Source: Ottowia testudinis
GTDB taxonomy: Bacteria > Pseudomonadota > Gammaproteobacteria > Burkholderiales > Burkholderiaceae_C
DNA length: 64,000 nt
Direction: 5' to 3'
Assembly: GCF_017498525.1 (NCBI RefSeq)
Contig: NZ_CP071796.1
Span: 3,596,001 to 3,660,000 of the forward strand
Part shown: piece after piece, positions 18,464 to 27,938 of the stretch
Numbering within the stretch: the stretch's first letter is position 1
Layout of the letters: each line of letters begins with the position of its first letter
Position numbers and translations under genes: made by a program
The notes under the pieces: model-generated
Seen by the model: the letters and a program-made list of their open reading frames with translations, nothing else
The model's database searches: none
What the model was told of the DNA's origin: nothing

Positions 18464-19690
18464 ATGAAGCCCCTGCGCGTTCCCGCTTTCGCTGTCCTGC
18501 TCGCCGCGCTGCTCGGCCCGTTGAACGCTGCCGCGCGCGGCTACACGCCCCAAGGCGGTTGCGGCCCACATGAGCGCGTGGCACTGGGGGTGGTGCCGGC
18601 CGGGCATTGCGTGGCCCTGGTGGCCGACGAGCGGCAGGGCCTGCGTTCGCCGCGCCGCATCGTGGAAGTGGCGCCGGGGCGGCTGTGGGTGATCGACATG
18701 GGTTCGTGGGAACCGCGCCAGGGCCGGCTGCTGGAATTGACCCTGGCGCCTGGCGCCCGCCACGCCAGCGTGCGCGTGCTGGCCGAGCAGCTGGATCGCC
18801 CGCTGGGGCTGGCGATCGGCCCCGATGGCCAGGTCTGGATCGGTGAGGCGGGCCAGATCTGGCGCACACCCATCCCGCCCGCTGGTCAGCCGCTGGGCCA
18901 GCGCGAGGTGATGCTGCCCGATCTGCCCAGCGATGGCGCGCACCCCCTGAAGGAGATCGCCTTCGGCCCGGGTGGCGCGTTGTACGTCAACATGGGCTCG
19001 GTCACCGACGCCTGCTGGGGCGACGATCAGCGCCAGCCGATACCCTGCCCCGAGTTGGCCGGCCCGCGGCCGCGCGGCGCCGTCTATCGCGCCGAACTCG
19101 ATGCCGCCAACGGCTGGCGCGTGAAGCGCTTCGCACCCTTCGCCACCGGGCTGCGCAATTCGGTAGCGCTGCTGGCACTGCCAGACGGCCGCGTGCTGCA
19201 GGGCGAAAACAACATCGACTACCGGGACGAAAACGCCCCGCCCGAGGAGCTGAACCTGCTGCAGGCCGGCAAAAACTATGGCTGGCCGTATTGCGTGGGC
19301 AAGGGGGCGGCGGCACGCGGCTACGAAAAGCGCCACGACTGCCGGCGCGCCGAGGGGCCGCTGCAAAGCTGGCCCGCACACGCCGCGCCGCTGCAGTTGC
19401 TGGCGGGGCGCGCCGGCTCGGCCTACGCCGGGCAGCTCATCGTGGTGTGGCACGGCCACCGCGCCGCCGGGCACCGCGTGATGCGGCTGCCGCTGGGGCC
19501 CGATGGCTTGCCCAAAGGCGCGCCGCAACCCTTGCTGGCCGGCTGGGATGCGCTGGCCAACGTGCGCCCGCAAGGGCGCCCGACCGGCGCCACCATCGAT
19601 AGCCAAGGGCGGCTGTGGGTGGTCGAGGACTTCAACCGCACCGTGCTGCTGGTGCTGAAGCCGGGAGCGGATTCACTACCAAAACAATAG
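18464..19690 (+). CDS. Periplasmic sorbosone/glucose dehydrogenase-like beta-propeller protein
   Basis: 408 residues with a cleavable signal peptide (about 1-23). Several blade motifs of the GSDH (PQQ-dependent sugar dehydrogenase) fold are visible: RPLGLAIGPDGQVWIGEAG, LKEIAFGPGGALYVNMGS, LRNSVALLALPDGRVLQGENN and AGKNYGWPYCVG. Substrate and cofactor use cannot be deduced; the histidine and arginine residues of the PQQ site are only partly evident. Four or more cysteines suggest disulfides. The stop falls at the edge of a palindromic repeat. Confidence 0.82.
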   Translation: MKPLRVPAFAVLLAALLGPLNAAARGYTPQGGCGPHERVALGVVPAGHCVALVADERQGLRSPRRIVEVAPGRLWVIDMGSWEPRQGRLLELTLAPGARHASVRVLAEQLDRPLGLAIGPDGQVWIGEAGQIWRTPIPPAGQPLGQREVMLPDLPSDGAHPLKEIAFGPGGALYVNMGSVTDACWGDDQRQPIPCPELAGPRPRGAVYRAELDAANGWRVKRFAPFATGLRNSVALLALPDGRVLQGENNIDYRDENAPPEELNLLQAGKNYGWPYCVGKGAAARGYEKRHDCRRAEGPLQSWPAHAAPLQLLAGRAGSAYAGQLIVVWHGHRAAGHRVMRLPLGPDGLPKGAPQPLLAGWDALANVRPQGRPTGATIDSQGRLWVVEDFNRTVLLVLKPGADSLPKQ

Positions 19691-19732
19691 CTGCTCGCGC
19701 TTGCCAGACAAGCGCCAGCACCCTATTTGGCT
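19680..19732 (+). repeat. Palindromic repeat copy 7
   Basis: Forward copy between convergent gene ends, overlapping the stop of the sorbosone dehydrogenase-like gene. Confidence 0.85.
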
Positions 19733-19754
19733 TTGAACCAGGGGCAACGCCGCG

Positions 19755-21101
19755 TCACAGCGTGCCGTAGCTGTGCAGCCCCGACAGGAACATGTTGACG
19801 CCGATGAAGGCAAACGTGGTCACCGCCAGCCCCGCCAGCGCCCACCACGAGGCGACGGTGCCGCGCAGCCCCTTCATCAGCCGCATGTGCAGCCAGGCGG
19901 CGTAGTTCAGCCACACGATCAGGGCCCAGGTTTCCTTCGGGTCCCAGCTCCAGTAGCCGCCCCAGGCCTCGGCGGCCCACAGCGCGCCCAGCACGGTGGC
20001 GATGGTGAAAAAGGCAAAGCCGACGGCAATCGACTTGTACATCACGTCGTCCAGCACCTCGAAGCTGGGCAGCCGCTCGGCGATGCGCTTGCGTCCGAGC
20101 AGGATGCCGCCCACGATCAGCGCCGCGATGACGGCGTAGCCCAGCCAGTAGCTGCCGCCCGCCTCGCCCACGCCCCGCTGGCGGAAGGCCAGCGGCACGA
20201 AGCACAGCGCGATGCCGAAGATCCAGATCGGCGTCAGCTTGTACCAGCGCGTCTCGGCCGCCTGCTGCTTGACCAAGTACGCAAAGCCCAGCATCGCCGC
20301 CAGCGCGAAAGTGCCGTAGCCGATGAAGTTGGCGGGCACGTGCAGCTTCATCCACCAGCTTTTCAGCGCCGGCACCAGCGGCTGGATCTCGTGCGCCTCG
20401 CGCACCAGCGTGTACCACAGCAAAAAGCCGACGGCGGCGCTCACCACCAGCATGACAAAGGCGCCCATGGCGCGCGTCTTGTACTGCGCTTCGTAATACA
20501 GGTAGAACAGCGCCGTCAGCCAGCAGAACAGCACGAACACCTCGTACAGGTTGCTGACCGGGATGTGGCCGATGTCGGGGCCGATCTGGTGGCTTTCGTA
20601 CCAGCGCACCATGGTGCCGATGAGCGCCAGGCCCACCGCCACCCAGGCGATCTTGCTGCCCAGGCCTTCCAGCACGTCCTGCTGGCCGCGGATGAACATG
20701 CCGCCCCAGTAGAACACCGTGCTCATGAAGAACAGCATGCTCATCCACAGGATGGCCGACTGGCTGGAGATGAAGTACTTGAGCATGAACACCGAGTCGG
20801 CGCGGCGCAGGTCGCCCCCGCCGTACAGCCAGATCGCCAGCAGCGAGAACGCGGCCACCACCCCCATCAGGTTGCGCAGCGGGCGCCAGAACCAGCCGAG
20901 CCAGATCATGGCCGGCACGGTGCCGATCAGGATGCCTTTTTCGTACACGTCCATCGCCGCGTGGTACTTCTGGAACGCGAACACCGCGCCCACCACCACC
21001 AGCAGGGCAAACAGCCAATCGGCCCAGTTGCGGCGGGCCAGATAGCCTTCGCCCAGGGTCAGCGTGACGGCGGAATTGGCGGGGGCAGTGGTGGTGTTCA
21101 T
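19755..21101 (-). CDS. ccsB: System II cytochrome c biogenesis protein CcsB (ResC/CcsA-type)
   Basis: 448 residues from the ATG at 21101, which overlaps the resB stop (ATGA). Polytopic membrane protein with the haem-handling WWD motif WGGYWSWDPKETWAL (about 374-388) and conserved histidines in KLHVPANFIGYGTFA and NYAAWLHMRLMKG. With ResB it transports haem and attaches it to apocytochromes c in the periplasm. Longer in-frame extensions upstream lie wholly inside resB and are not protein-like. Confidence 0.95.
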   Translation of the reverse strand: MNTTTAPANSAVTLTLGEGYLARRNWADWLFALLVVVGAVFAFQKYHAAMDVYEKGILIGTVPAMIWLGWFWRPLRNLMGVVAAFSLLAIWLYGGGDLRRADSVFMLKYFISSQSAILWMSMLFFMSTVFYWGGMFIRGQQDVLEGLGSKIAWVAVGLALIGTMVRWYESHQIGPDIGHIPVSNLYEVFVLFCWLTALFYLYYEAQYKTRAMGAFVMLVVSAAVGFLLWYTLVREAHEIQPLVPALKSWWMKLHVPANFIGYGTFALAAMLGFAYLVKQQAAETRWYKLTPIWIFGIALCFVPLAFRQRGVGEAGGSYWLGYAVIAALIVGGILLGRKRIAERLPSFEVLDDVMYKSIAVGFAFFTIATVLGALWAAEAWGGYWSWDPKETWALIVWLNYAAWLHMRLMKGLRGTVASWWALAGLAVTTFAFIGVNMFLSGLHSYGTL

Positions 21102-23242
21102 GCCTTGGCTCCTTGGGGCTGCTCGTGCAGCAGTTTCTGGCGCAGATGGTCGAACTCGCGGTCGGCGTCCATGGTCTTGCGGTTGGACGACAGCGCCATG
21201 GTGGCGCGGCTGCCGGCGGCGCCCTCGGGCGCCAGCCACACCCACAGGCGCCGCTCGCGGATGTAGAGCATGGCAAAAACGCCCAGGATCAGCAACAGGC
21301 AGCCCAGATAGACCACATTCTTGCCCGGCGCGCGCGCCACCTGGAACACGCTGGCCTGCACCTGCTTGAAGTCCTGCAGCTCGAACGCCACCGGCGCCGG
21401 GTACAGCGGCGCGTCGGACAGCGCCAGCACCGCCTGCGTCATGAAGCGCTGGGTCGATTCGCCCTCGGGCAGCGGCTTCAGGCCCGCCGACTCGCGCGCC
21501 AGCGCGTTCAGCTCGAACAGGCTGCCATTCAGAATGCGCAGCAGCACTTCGGCGGCACGCTCGCGCTCGGCCTGCGGCACGGCCGTTTCCATGAAATCAG
21601 AAATCGCCTGCAGACCGCCGGTGCGCTGGCCCTTGACTTCCTCGGCGCCGGCAAACAGCCCCAGCGCGCGCCCGGCGGAGGCCGCCAGCTGGTCGGCCAG
21701 CTCGGGGCGCGCCGGGTCGACCGCCTTGGCCACGTAGCGGCGCACCGCGCGCTCGCGCTGCGCGGCATCGTCCAGCGCCGCGCGCAGGCGCACGAAACCA
21801 TCGATGCTGCCGTTGTCGTCGGCCGGCACGCGCAGGTAGCGGAATTGCTCGGCCGGCGTATTGCGCACGCCCAATAGGAACACCGGCGCGCCGTCGCCCG
21901 TGTCGACCGGCAGCATGTAGTTGTGGAATTCGCGCGCCTGCCCCGCGGCGTCGCGCAGCTTGTAGGTGATGCTGGGGCCAACGTTGCGCAGGTGGCGCTG
22001 CGTCACCGTCTTGTCGGCGGCGCCCAGGCGCTGGCTCAGCGCCTGGCCGAGATCGACCTTGCGCACGTCGGCACCCGAACCGGCGGAGGCGCGGTCGTTG
22101 CTCAGGTTTTCGACGTTGATCACACGCAGCGCCGTGTATTCGAGCGTCAGCTTGTCGCTGCCATTGGTGATTTGCGAGGCGCTGCCGATGGTGCCCTCGA
22201 TATCGAAAGGCCGGGCGTGGCCGTTCATGGGCACGGCACGCAGCTTGACGCTGGAGCCCCCGTCGTCAAAGCTGCTCTGGTAGATGTTGATGCCCTTGTA
22301 AGTGGCCGGGTGGTTGACCTCGACGCGCGCGTCCTGCTTCTCGCCGGTTTGCAGGTCGTGGATCACGATGTCGCTGGCAAACAACTTGGGCATGCCGGTG
22401 GAGTAGTACTCGACGATGAATTTCTTCAGCTCGACCGCGAAGGGCAACTCCTGCAGCAGGATGCCGTCGGACTGGCTCAGCACGGCGGTGCTGGAGACAG
22501 TGCCCTCGGACACCACCAGGTTGCCGCGGAACGTGGGATTGCTGGCTGGCAGGCGATGCTCGGGTTTGACGTCGGACACGAAGCCGCCGCCCTGGTACAC
22601 CGTCTTGCCGCCGGCCCACGTCAGCGCGCGCACGATCAAATCGCCGTCGAACAGCCCGCCCAGGCAGATCAGCACGATGGCGCTGTGCGCCGCGATGTAG
22701 CCGATCTTGTTGGCCGTGCCGGCCTTGGCGGCCACCATCCAGCCCTTGCCGGTGGAGGTGTCGCGCTCTTGCAAGCGCACCTTCCAGCCGCCGCCCGCCA
22801 GCATCTGGCCGATGCGCTGGGCTTCCGCCGCGGGCGCCTGGGGCAGCTCGCCCTCGGCCTTGTGGTGGAACGCCTTCAGGCTGCCTTCGCGGATGTTCTC
22901 CTTGTAGGTGCGCATGTCGGCGACGAACTTGGGCGCATTGCGCGCGATGCACAGCGACGTGCTCACCACCAGAAACGCCAAGATCAGCAGGAACCACCAG
23001 GCGCTGTAGACCGCGTTGAGCTTGAGCGCCAGGAACAGCTCGGCCCAGAAAGGCCCGAACTGGTTGGTGTAGTTGACGGCCGGCTCGTGCTGCTTGAGCA
23101 CGGTGCCGATCACCGAAGCGATGCAGATGACGGTAAGCAGCGCAATGGCAAAACGCATCGACGACAGCAGTTCAACGCCGCGACGCCAGGCGTCGGAGCC
23201 GCGTCGGGGGGCGTAGCCTTGGGTACTGTCGGAGGCGGTCAT
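21098..23242 (-). CDS. resB: Cytochrome c biogenesis protein ResB
   Basis: 714 residues, a normal length for beta-proteobacterial ResB. Membrane segments near the N-terminus (about 30-50, 75-100), a third near 180 (KIGYIAAHSAIVLICLGGLFDG) and one near the C-terminus (about 645-665, NVVYLGCLLLILGVFAMLYI) flank a large periplasmic domain. HEPAVNYTNQFGPFWAELFLALKLNAVYSAWWF is the conserved first loop. Partner of CcsB in System II maturation. Confidence 0.95.
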   Translation of the reverse strand: MTASDSTQGYAPRRGSDAWRRGVELLSSMRFAIALLTVICIASVIGTVLKQHEPAVNYTNQFGPFWAELFLALKLNAVYSAWWFLLILAFLVVSTSLCIARNAPKFVADMRTYKENIREGSLKAFHHKAEGELPQAPAAEAQRIGQMLAGGGWKVRLQERDTSTGKGWMVAAKAGTANKIGYIAAHSAIVLICLGGLFDGDLIVRALTWAGGKTVYQGGGFVSDVKPEHRLPASNPTFRGNLVVSEGTVSSTAVLSQSDGILLQELPFAVELKKFIVEYYSTGMPKLFASDIVIHDLQTGEKQDARVEVNHPATYKGINIYQSSFDDGGSSVKLRAVPMNGHARPFDIEGTIGSASQITNGSDKLTLEYTALRVINVENLSNDRASAGSGADVRKVDLGQALSQRLGAADKTVTQRHLRNVGPSITYKLRDAAGQAREFHNYMLPVDTGDGAPVFLLGVRNTPAEQFRYLRVPADDNGSIDGFVRLRAALDDAAQRERAVRRYVAKAVDPARPELADQLAASAGRALGLFAGAEEVKGQRTGGLQAISDFMETAVPQAERERAAEVLLRILNGSLFELNALARESAGLKPLPEGESTQRFMTQAVLALSDAPLYPAPVAFELQDFKQVQASVFQVARAPGKNVVYLGCLLLILGVFAMLYIRERRLWVWLAPEGAAGSRATMALSSNRKTMDADREFDHLRQKLLHEQPQGAKA

Positions 23243-23354
23243 GCGCGGTCTTGAAACTTCGGGGCGCGCCTAGGCGAGCCTTATTGGAGCGTGCGCACCG
23301 GGCCCAGGTTCATGAGATCGGTTTTTTTCTTGACCTGGATCACGTGCGCCCTTG

Positions 23355-23394
23355 GAAAAAACAAAAGCCGCGCCGGGCAAGCCCGGGCGCGGCT
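23355..23394 (-). terminator. Terminator of the dihaem cytochrome c gene
   Basis: On the reverse strand AGCCGCGCCCGGG and CCCGGCGCGGCT form a long GC stem followed by a T-rich tract. It lies 28 bases after the cytochrome stop. Confidence 0.9.
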
Positions 23395-23421
23395 GGCGGG
23401 GCCACAAGGCCCGGTCCGCGC

Positions 23422-24039
23422 TCAGCGCAGACCGGCGATGTAGTCGGACACCGCCTTGATCTCGCGATCGTTCATCTTGGCGGCCACGCCCTGCATCACG
23501 GCGTTGTTGGTGCGCGTGCCGTCGCGAAAGGCGACCATCTGCTTGACGGTGTAGTCGGCATGCTGGCCCGACAGGCGCGGATACTGTGCCGGAATGCCGG
23601 CGCCGTTCGGGCTGTGGCAGCCGGCGCAGGCCGGAATTTGGCGATCTGGGATGCCGCCGCGGAAAATGCGCTCGCCGGTCATCACCAGCGCTTTTTCCTT
23701 GGCAAAGCCGGGCTTGGCCTTTTGCGAAGCCAGCCAGAACGCGATGTTGCGCGCATCGTCCTCGCTCAGGCCAGCGGCAAAGCCTTGCATGATGGGATCT
23801 TTGCGGGCGCCGCTCTTGAACTCCAGCAACTGCTTGAGCGTGTATTCAGGGTGTTGCTGCGCCAGCGTCGGCTGCAGCGGCACGGTGGAGTTGCCGTCGG
23901 CCGCGTGACAGGCCACGCACACCGTGGCGTAGCTGGCGGCACCCTTGGCCAGATCGACTTTCGGCGCGGCGGGTGCCCCGGCGGCGAAGGCGCTGGCGGA
24001 AAGCAGCAAAGCGGTCAGGGAGGCGGCGAGCGACTTCAT
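23422..24039 (-). CDS. Dihaem cytochrome c (c4-like)
   Basis: 205 residues from the ATG at 24039, followed by a signal peptide ending at AFAA (about residue 20). Two haem motifs: CVACH (41-45) and CAGCH (138-142), with possible axial methionines in PIMQGFAAGLSE and AVMQGVAAKMND. The duplicated fold is typical of cytochrome c4, a periplasmic electron carrier to terminal oxidases. Adjacent to the ResB/CcsB maturation genes but closed off by its own terminator. Divergent from engB. Confidence 0.93.
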   Translation of the reverse strand: MKSLAASLTALLLSASAFAAGAPAAPKVDLAKGAASYATVCVACHAADGNSTVPLQPTLAQQHPEYTLKQLLEFKSGARKDPIMQGFAAGLSEDDARNIAFWLASQKAKPGFAKEKALVMTGERIFRGGIPDRQIPACAGCHSPNGAGIPAQYPRLSGQHADYTVKQMVAFRDGTRTNNAVMQGVAAKMNDREIKAVSDYIAGLR

Positions 24040-24157
24040 GGGCAGACGTCTTCTTTGGAAAGAGGGATCGTGGGGCGCTATCAAACCCTGCGATTCTACA
24101 ATGCCCCACCCGCGGCCCCGCAGTGTTTGCGCGTGCGCCGGCCGGGCCAAGCCACCG

Positions 24158-24865
24158 ATGTCCACCACGCCACCCGTCCCTCACCGCCCGCCTTCCGCCG
24201 CTGTCCCGTCCGAGGCCGCGCGCGACGCGCTGGGCTGGCTGCACACCGCGCGCTTTCTGACCACCGCCGCGCAGCTCAACCAGTTGCCGGCGCTGGAGGT
24301 GCCCGAGATCGCCTTCGTTGGCCGCTCCAACGCCGGCAAGTCCACCGCCATCAACACGCTGACGCAGCAAAAACAGCTGGCCTATGCATCCAAGAAACCG
24401 GGCCGCACGCAGCACATCAATCTGTTCGCGCTCGGCCGCCAGGGCACCACTGACGCCGTGCTGGCCGACCTGCCCGGCTACGGCTACGCGGCGGTGCCGC
24501 TGGCCGACAAGCAGCGCTGGCAGCGCGTGATGGCCAACTACCTCGTCACGCGCGAGAACCTGGCCGGCGTGGTGATGCTGTGCGACCCGCGCCACGGCAT
24601 CAAGGAGCTGGACGAAATCCTGCTCGAAGTCATCCGCCCGCGCGTCGAAGACGGCCTGCCCTTCCTGATTCTGCTGACCAAGGCCGACAAACTGGGCCGC
24701 ACCGAGCAGGCCAAGGCGCTGCAGATCGCCAAGCTGCAGGCCGGCGGCGGCGAGGTCATGCTGTTTTCGGCCCTCAAACGGCAAGGCGTGGAAGACGCCG
24801 CGCTGTGGCTGCGGCGGCTGGCCGAAAACGCCACGCCAGAAGCCGGATCGCCCGCCAGCGCTTGA
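24158..24865 (+). CDS. yihA: Ribosome biogenesis GTP-binding protein EngB/YsxC
   Basis: 235 residues from the ATG at 24158 (MSTTPP). Essential GTPase for large-subunit assembly. G motifs: G1 GRSNAGKST (55-63), G2 region KPGRTQHINLF, G3 DLPGYGYA, G4 TKADK, G5 FSALKRQG. The upstream in-frame sequence back to 23945 is antisense to the cytochrome gene and was excluded. The final residues and stop lie within a palindromic repeat copy. Confidence 0.95.
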   Translation: MSTTPPVPHRPPSAAVPSEAARDALGWLHTARFLTTAAQLNQLPALEVPEIAFVGRSNAGKSTAINTLTQQKQLAYASKKPGRTQHINLFALGRQGTTDAVLADLPGYGYAAVPLADKQRWQRVMANYLVTRENLAGVVMLCDPRHGIKELDEILLEVIRPRVEDGLPFLILLTKADKLGRTEQAKALQIAKLQAGGGEVMLFSALKRQGVEDAALWLRRLAENATPEAGSPASA

Positions 24866-24892
24866 TGGGCAAGCGCGAGCAGCTATTTTTTT
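24851..24892 (-). repeat. Palindromic repeat copy 8
   Basis: Reverse copy that carries the engB stop codon. Confidence 0.8.
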
Positions 24893-24970
24893 GACAGCTA
24901 TCGCAGACCAAGTGATGCGCGCCTCGTCGGCGCGGCAGCCGCCCGGACGCGCCGCGCGAGGGCTCATGTC

Positions 24971-25026
24971 ACTATTATTTTTGTAGCTTCTCGCGCTGGA
25001 TGGGCCAGCGCTGGCACCGTTTTTTA
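24971..25026 (+). repeat. Palindromic repeat copy 9
   Basis: Forward copy, arms diverged (CTCGCGCTGG / CCAGCGCTGG) with compensating changes that keep the hairpin. Confidence 0.75.
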
Positions 25027-25112
25027 CCCAAAATCTCCGATGCCGCCGTCGCCCGCGAGACGGCCAGCGCTCGGGCGCGCGCCTACGATCACCGCGCGCC
25101 ACCCATTTTTCA

Positions 25113-25163
25113 ACAAAATATACCGCCAGCGCTTGCGCAACAAGCGCGAGCAGCTATAAATTG
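25113..25163 (-). repeat. Palindromic repeat copy 10
   Basis: Reverse copy ending 10 bases before the hydrolase start codon; the ribosome-binding site GAGGAG lies just after it. Confidence 0.85.
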
Positions 25164-25173
25164 AGGAGCATCC

Positions 25174-26190
25174 ATGATCGACACCTGGATCGCCGAATTG
25201 CCGCACGGCATCTGCTTGAGCTGCCGCTCGGCCGGCGCGCGCGGCCGGCCGGTGCTGATGTTTTTGCACGGTTTTCCCGAAGCCGCCTTCGTGTGGGATG
25301 AACTGCTCGAACACTTTGCCCGCCCCGAAAACGGCGGCTACCGCTGCGTGGCGCCCAACCTGCGCGGCTACGAGCACTCCAGCAGCCCGGTCGACGCGGC
25401 GGCCTACCACCCCAAGCAGCTGGTGCAGGACATCGCCGCCCTGATCGCCGCCGAATGCGGGCCGCCCGGCCAGCTGGCCGCGCTCGTCGCGCACGACTGG
25501 GGCGGCGGCGTGGCGTGGAACCTGGCCGCCGCGCGGCCCGAATTGATGCAGCGCCTGGTCATCATCAACTCGCCGCACCCGCAAACGTTTTGGCGCGAAT
25601 TGCGGCAAAGCCCCACGCAACAAGCCGCCAGTGCCTACATGAACTTCCTGATCCGCCCCGACGCCGAGGCGCTGCTGGCTGAAAACGATTTCGCCCGCCT
25701 GTGGCCGTTCTTCGACCTGATGGGCGCCAGCGGCGCGGCCGCCCAGCCGCGGGCCGCCAGCGTTTTGTCCGGCCACGCCATCACCCCCGGCGATGCGGAT
25801 CGGCCACCCGCGCAGCCCGACGGCGCGGGCTGGATGACCGATGCCCTGCGCGCCCGATACCGCGCCGTGTGGACAGGTCACGCCAGCCGGCCGGGCGCGG
25901 GCCTCACCGGCGGCCTGAACTATTACCGCGCCTCGCCCCTGCGCCCGGCGCGCGAAGGCGACCCGGCGGCGGCGGGCATCGAGCTGCCGCCCGCGGCCTT
26001 CACCATCACACTGCCCACGCTGGTGCTGTGGGCGATGCAGGACAGCGCGCTGCCGCCCGCGTTGCTCGACGGCCTGGAGCGCTGGGTGCCACGGATGCAG
26101 CTGGAGCGCATCGAGCGCGCCACGCATTGGGTGGTGCATGAGCAGCCGGCGCGGGTGGCGGCGTCCATCGGACGCTTTATTGCTACATAA
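25174..26190 (+). CDS. Alpha/beta hydrolase (epoxide hydrolase-like)
   Basis: 338 residues. Oxyanion-hole motif HGFPE (32-36), nucleophile elbow HDWGG with aspartate at 108 and catalytic histidine in ATHWVVHEQP near the C-terminus. An aspartate nucleophile and the HGFPE motif fit the epoxide hydrolase/haloalkane dehalogenase branch. A cap region (about 150-240) carries several tyrosines (YMNFL, NYYRAS), as epoxide hydrolases need. Substrate unknown. The start is supported by GAGGAG 7 bases upstream. Confidence 0.85.
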   Translation: MIDTWIAELPHGICLSCRSAGARGRPVLMFLHGFPEAAFVWDELLEHFARPENGGYRCVAPNLRGYEHSSSPVDAAAYHPKQLVQDIAALIAAECGPPGQLAALVAHDWGGGVAWNLAAARPELMQRLVIINSPHPQTFWRELRQSPTQQAASAYMNFLIRPDAEALLAENDFARLWPFFDLMGASGAAAQPRAASVLSGHAITPGDADRPPAQPDGAGWMTDALRARYRAVWTGHASRPGAGLTGGLNYYRASPLRPAREGDPAAAGIELPPAAFTITLPTLVLWAMQDSALPPALLDGLERWVPRMQLERIERATHWVVHEQPARVAASIGRFIAT

Positions 26191-26236
26191 AACATAGCTT
26201 CTTGCGCTTACCCGGCGGGCGCTGGGGCTATTTTTA
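26185..26236 (+). repeat. Palindromic repeat copy 11
   Basis: Forward copy overlapping the hydrolase stop, between convergent genes. The second arm is degenerate (GGGCGCTGG). Confidence 0.7.
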
Positions 26237-26244
26237 ACATCGAA

Positions 26245-27108
26245 TCAATACACCGGCGGCTGCCCCACCGGCCGCGTCTTGAAGCGCTTGTGCACCCAGT
26301 AATACTGCTCGGGCATGGTGCGGATCCATTCTTCCAGCCGGCGGTTCATCAGCGCCGTGTCGGCCACCACGTCGTCCGTCGGGTAGTGGGGCCAGGCGGG
26401 GTGCACCTCGACCTCGTAACCATCGGGCGTCATGCGCGTGATGGCCGGCACCACGCGCGCCCGGCCCAGGCGCGCCAGGCGCGGCAGCGACGGCACGGTG
26501 GCCGTGGGCACGCCGAAGAAGGGCACGAAGATCGACTCGTCCGGCCCCAGATCCATGTCGGGCAGCAGGTACAGGTAACGGCCTTCGCGCAACGACTTGA
26601 CGACAGGCTTGACGCCATCCCGCCGGTTGATCAGCACCACATCCCCAAAGCGCTCGCGCCCGGCGCGCACCCAGGCGTCGGTGGCGGCGCCCGATTGCGG
26701 GCTGTAGATGCTGCCGCCGCGCGCCACCGCCTGCTGCATGATGGCCGTGCCGCCCGCGTCCATGCCGTAGAAGTGCGGCGCGAACACCACCGCCGCCTCG
26801 GGCTGGCGCAGTTCATGCAACGCGCCGGTCAGGCGAATGCGCTGGCGCACCACGGCATCCGGCGCGTGCCAGATCCAGGCGCGGTCGACGAAGGACTGCG
26901 CAAAGGCGATGAAGCCGCGCCGCGCCACCGCCGTGCGCTCGGCGCCGCTCCAGCCGGGAAAGCACAGCCGCAGATTGGTCAGCGCGATGTGACGCCGCCG
27001 CCGCGCCAGAACGAACAGCAGGCGCCCCAGCCCGCTGCCCAGCACCCGCAGCCACGGCAACGGCAGGTGCGCCAGCGCCCGCATCAGCAGCACGCCGGGG
27101 TGCGTCAT
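26245..27108 (-). CDS. LpxL/HtrB-type lipid A acyltransferase (second of pair)
   Basis: 287 residues from the ATG at 27108, overlapping the stop of the upstream paralogue by 4 bases. The acyltransferase motif HX4D is present in FAPHFYGMDAGG. Also visible: RREGRYLYLLPDMDLG and PEQYYWVHKRFKTRP near the C-terminus, both typical of late lipid A acyltransferases. It probably adds a secondary acyl chain to lipid A at the inner membrane. Confidence 0.9.
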   Translation of the reverse strand: MTHPGVLLMRALAHLPLPWLRVLGSGLGRLLFVLARRRRHIALTNLRLCFPGWSGAERTAVARRGFIAFAQSFVDRAWIWHAPDAVVRQRIRLTGALHELRQPEAAVVFAPHFYGMDAGGTAIMQQAVARGGSIYSPQSGAATDAWVRAGRERFGDVVLINRRDGVKPVVKSLREGRYLYLLPDMDLGPDESIFVPFFGVPTATVPSLPRLARLGRARVVPAITRMTPDGYEVEVHPAWPHYPTDDVVADTALMNRRLEEWIRTMPEQYYWVHKRFKTRPVGQPPVY

Positions 27109-27938
27109 GCCGGTTGCCCCCGCGGCGTTTTGTAGCGGCCGTAGCCCCACAGGTATTGCTGCGGACATTGGCGGATCAGCCCTTCCATGGCGCGGTTGAT
27201 CTGCGCCACGGCGGTGTTCAGATCGGCGCTCAGCGCATCTGGAAACGGCTGGATGTGGACACGAAAGCCCTGCGCGCCCGGCAGCCGCTCGCCCCACGCC
27301 AGCAGCGGCGTGGCGCCGGTCTGCTGGATCAGCCGCGCGGCCAGCGTCATGGTGTACGCCGGCCGGCCAAAAAAGGGCGACCACAGGCCCTGCCCTTCGG
27401 GCGGCACCTGGTCGGGCAGCAAGCCCACCGACTGGCCGCGCCGCAGCGCCTTGATCATCTGCCGCACGCCAGCCAGCGTGGTGGGCGCCGTCTCCAGCCC
27501 CTCACGGCGGCGCGCGGTCTCGACCACCTCGGCCAGCGGCGCCTGGCGCGAAGGGCGGTACAACACCGTGATCGGCCCGTGCGCGGCGTGGTAATGCGCG
27601 CCCACCGCCTGCGCCGTGATCTCGAAGCAGCCCAGATGCGGCGTCATGAAGACGATGCCGCGGCCGGCGGCATAGGCGGCGTCGATGTGCTCGCGCCCCT
27701 GCCACAGCACCGGCACCGGCGCGCCGAACCACAGGCGCGGCGTCTCGGCCGCCATGCGGCCGGCATGCGCCACCGCCGGGCGCACCTGCGCCGCCGAATA
27801 GCCGGCCAGGCGCGCGTTCTCGGTGATGCGCCGGCGGTACGTGGGCGAGGCCGCCCAGGTCAGCCAGCCCAGCGCCGCGCCCAGCGCATGCAGCAGCCCC
27901 AATGGCCAGCGCGAAGCAAGGCGATACACGGCAAGCAT
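27105..27938 (-). CDS. LpxL/HtrB-type lipid A acyltransferase (first of pair)
   Basis: 277 residues. Catalytic motif HX4E in TPHLGCFEITAQ, with RRGQSVGLLPDQVPPEG and PQQYLWGYGRYKTPRG marking the family. An N-terminal hydrophobic segment (about 12-30) anchors it to the inner membrane. It is a paralogue of the next gene, to which it is translationally coupled. Divergent from metK, 139 bases away. Confidence 0.9.
   Translation of the reverse strand: MLAVYRLASRWPLGLLHALGAALGWLTWAASPTYRRRITENARLAGYSAAQVRPAVAHAGRMAAETPRLWFGAPVPVLWQGREHIDAAYAAGRGIVFMTPHLGCFEITAQAVGAHYHAAHGPITVLYRPSRQAPLAEVVETARRREGLETAPTTLAGVRQMIKALRRGQSVGLLPDQVPPEGQGLWSPFFGRPAYTMTLAARLIQQTGATPLLAWGERLPGAQGFRVHIQPFPDALSADLNTAVAQINRAMEGLIRQCPQQYLWGYGRYKTPRGQPA

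Larger units (their letters stand above)
24866..25173. other. Spacer engB to alpha/beta hydrolase, rich in repeats
   Basis: 308 bases containing three separate copies of the palindromic repeat (about 24851-24892, 24971-25026, 25113-25163) in different orientations. No gene seen. Confidence 0.75.
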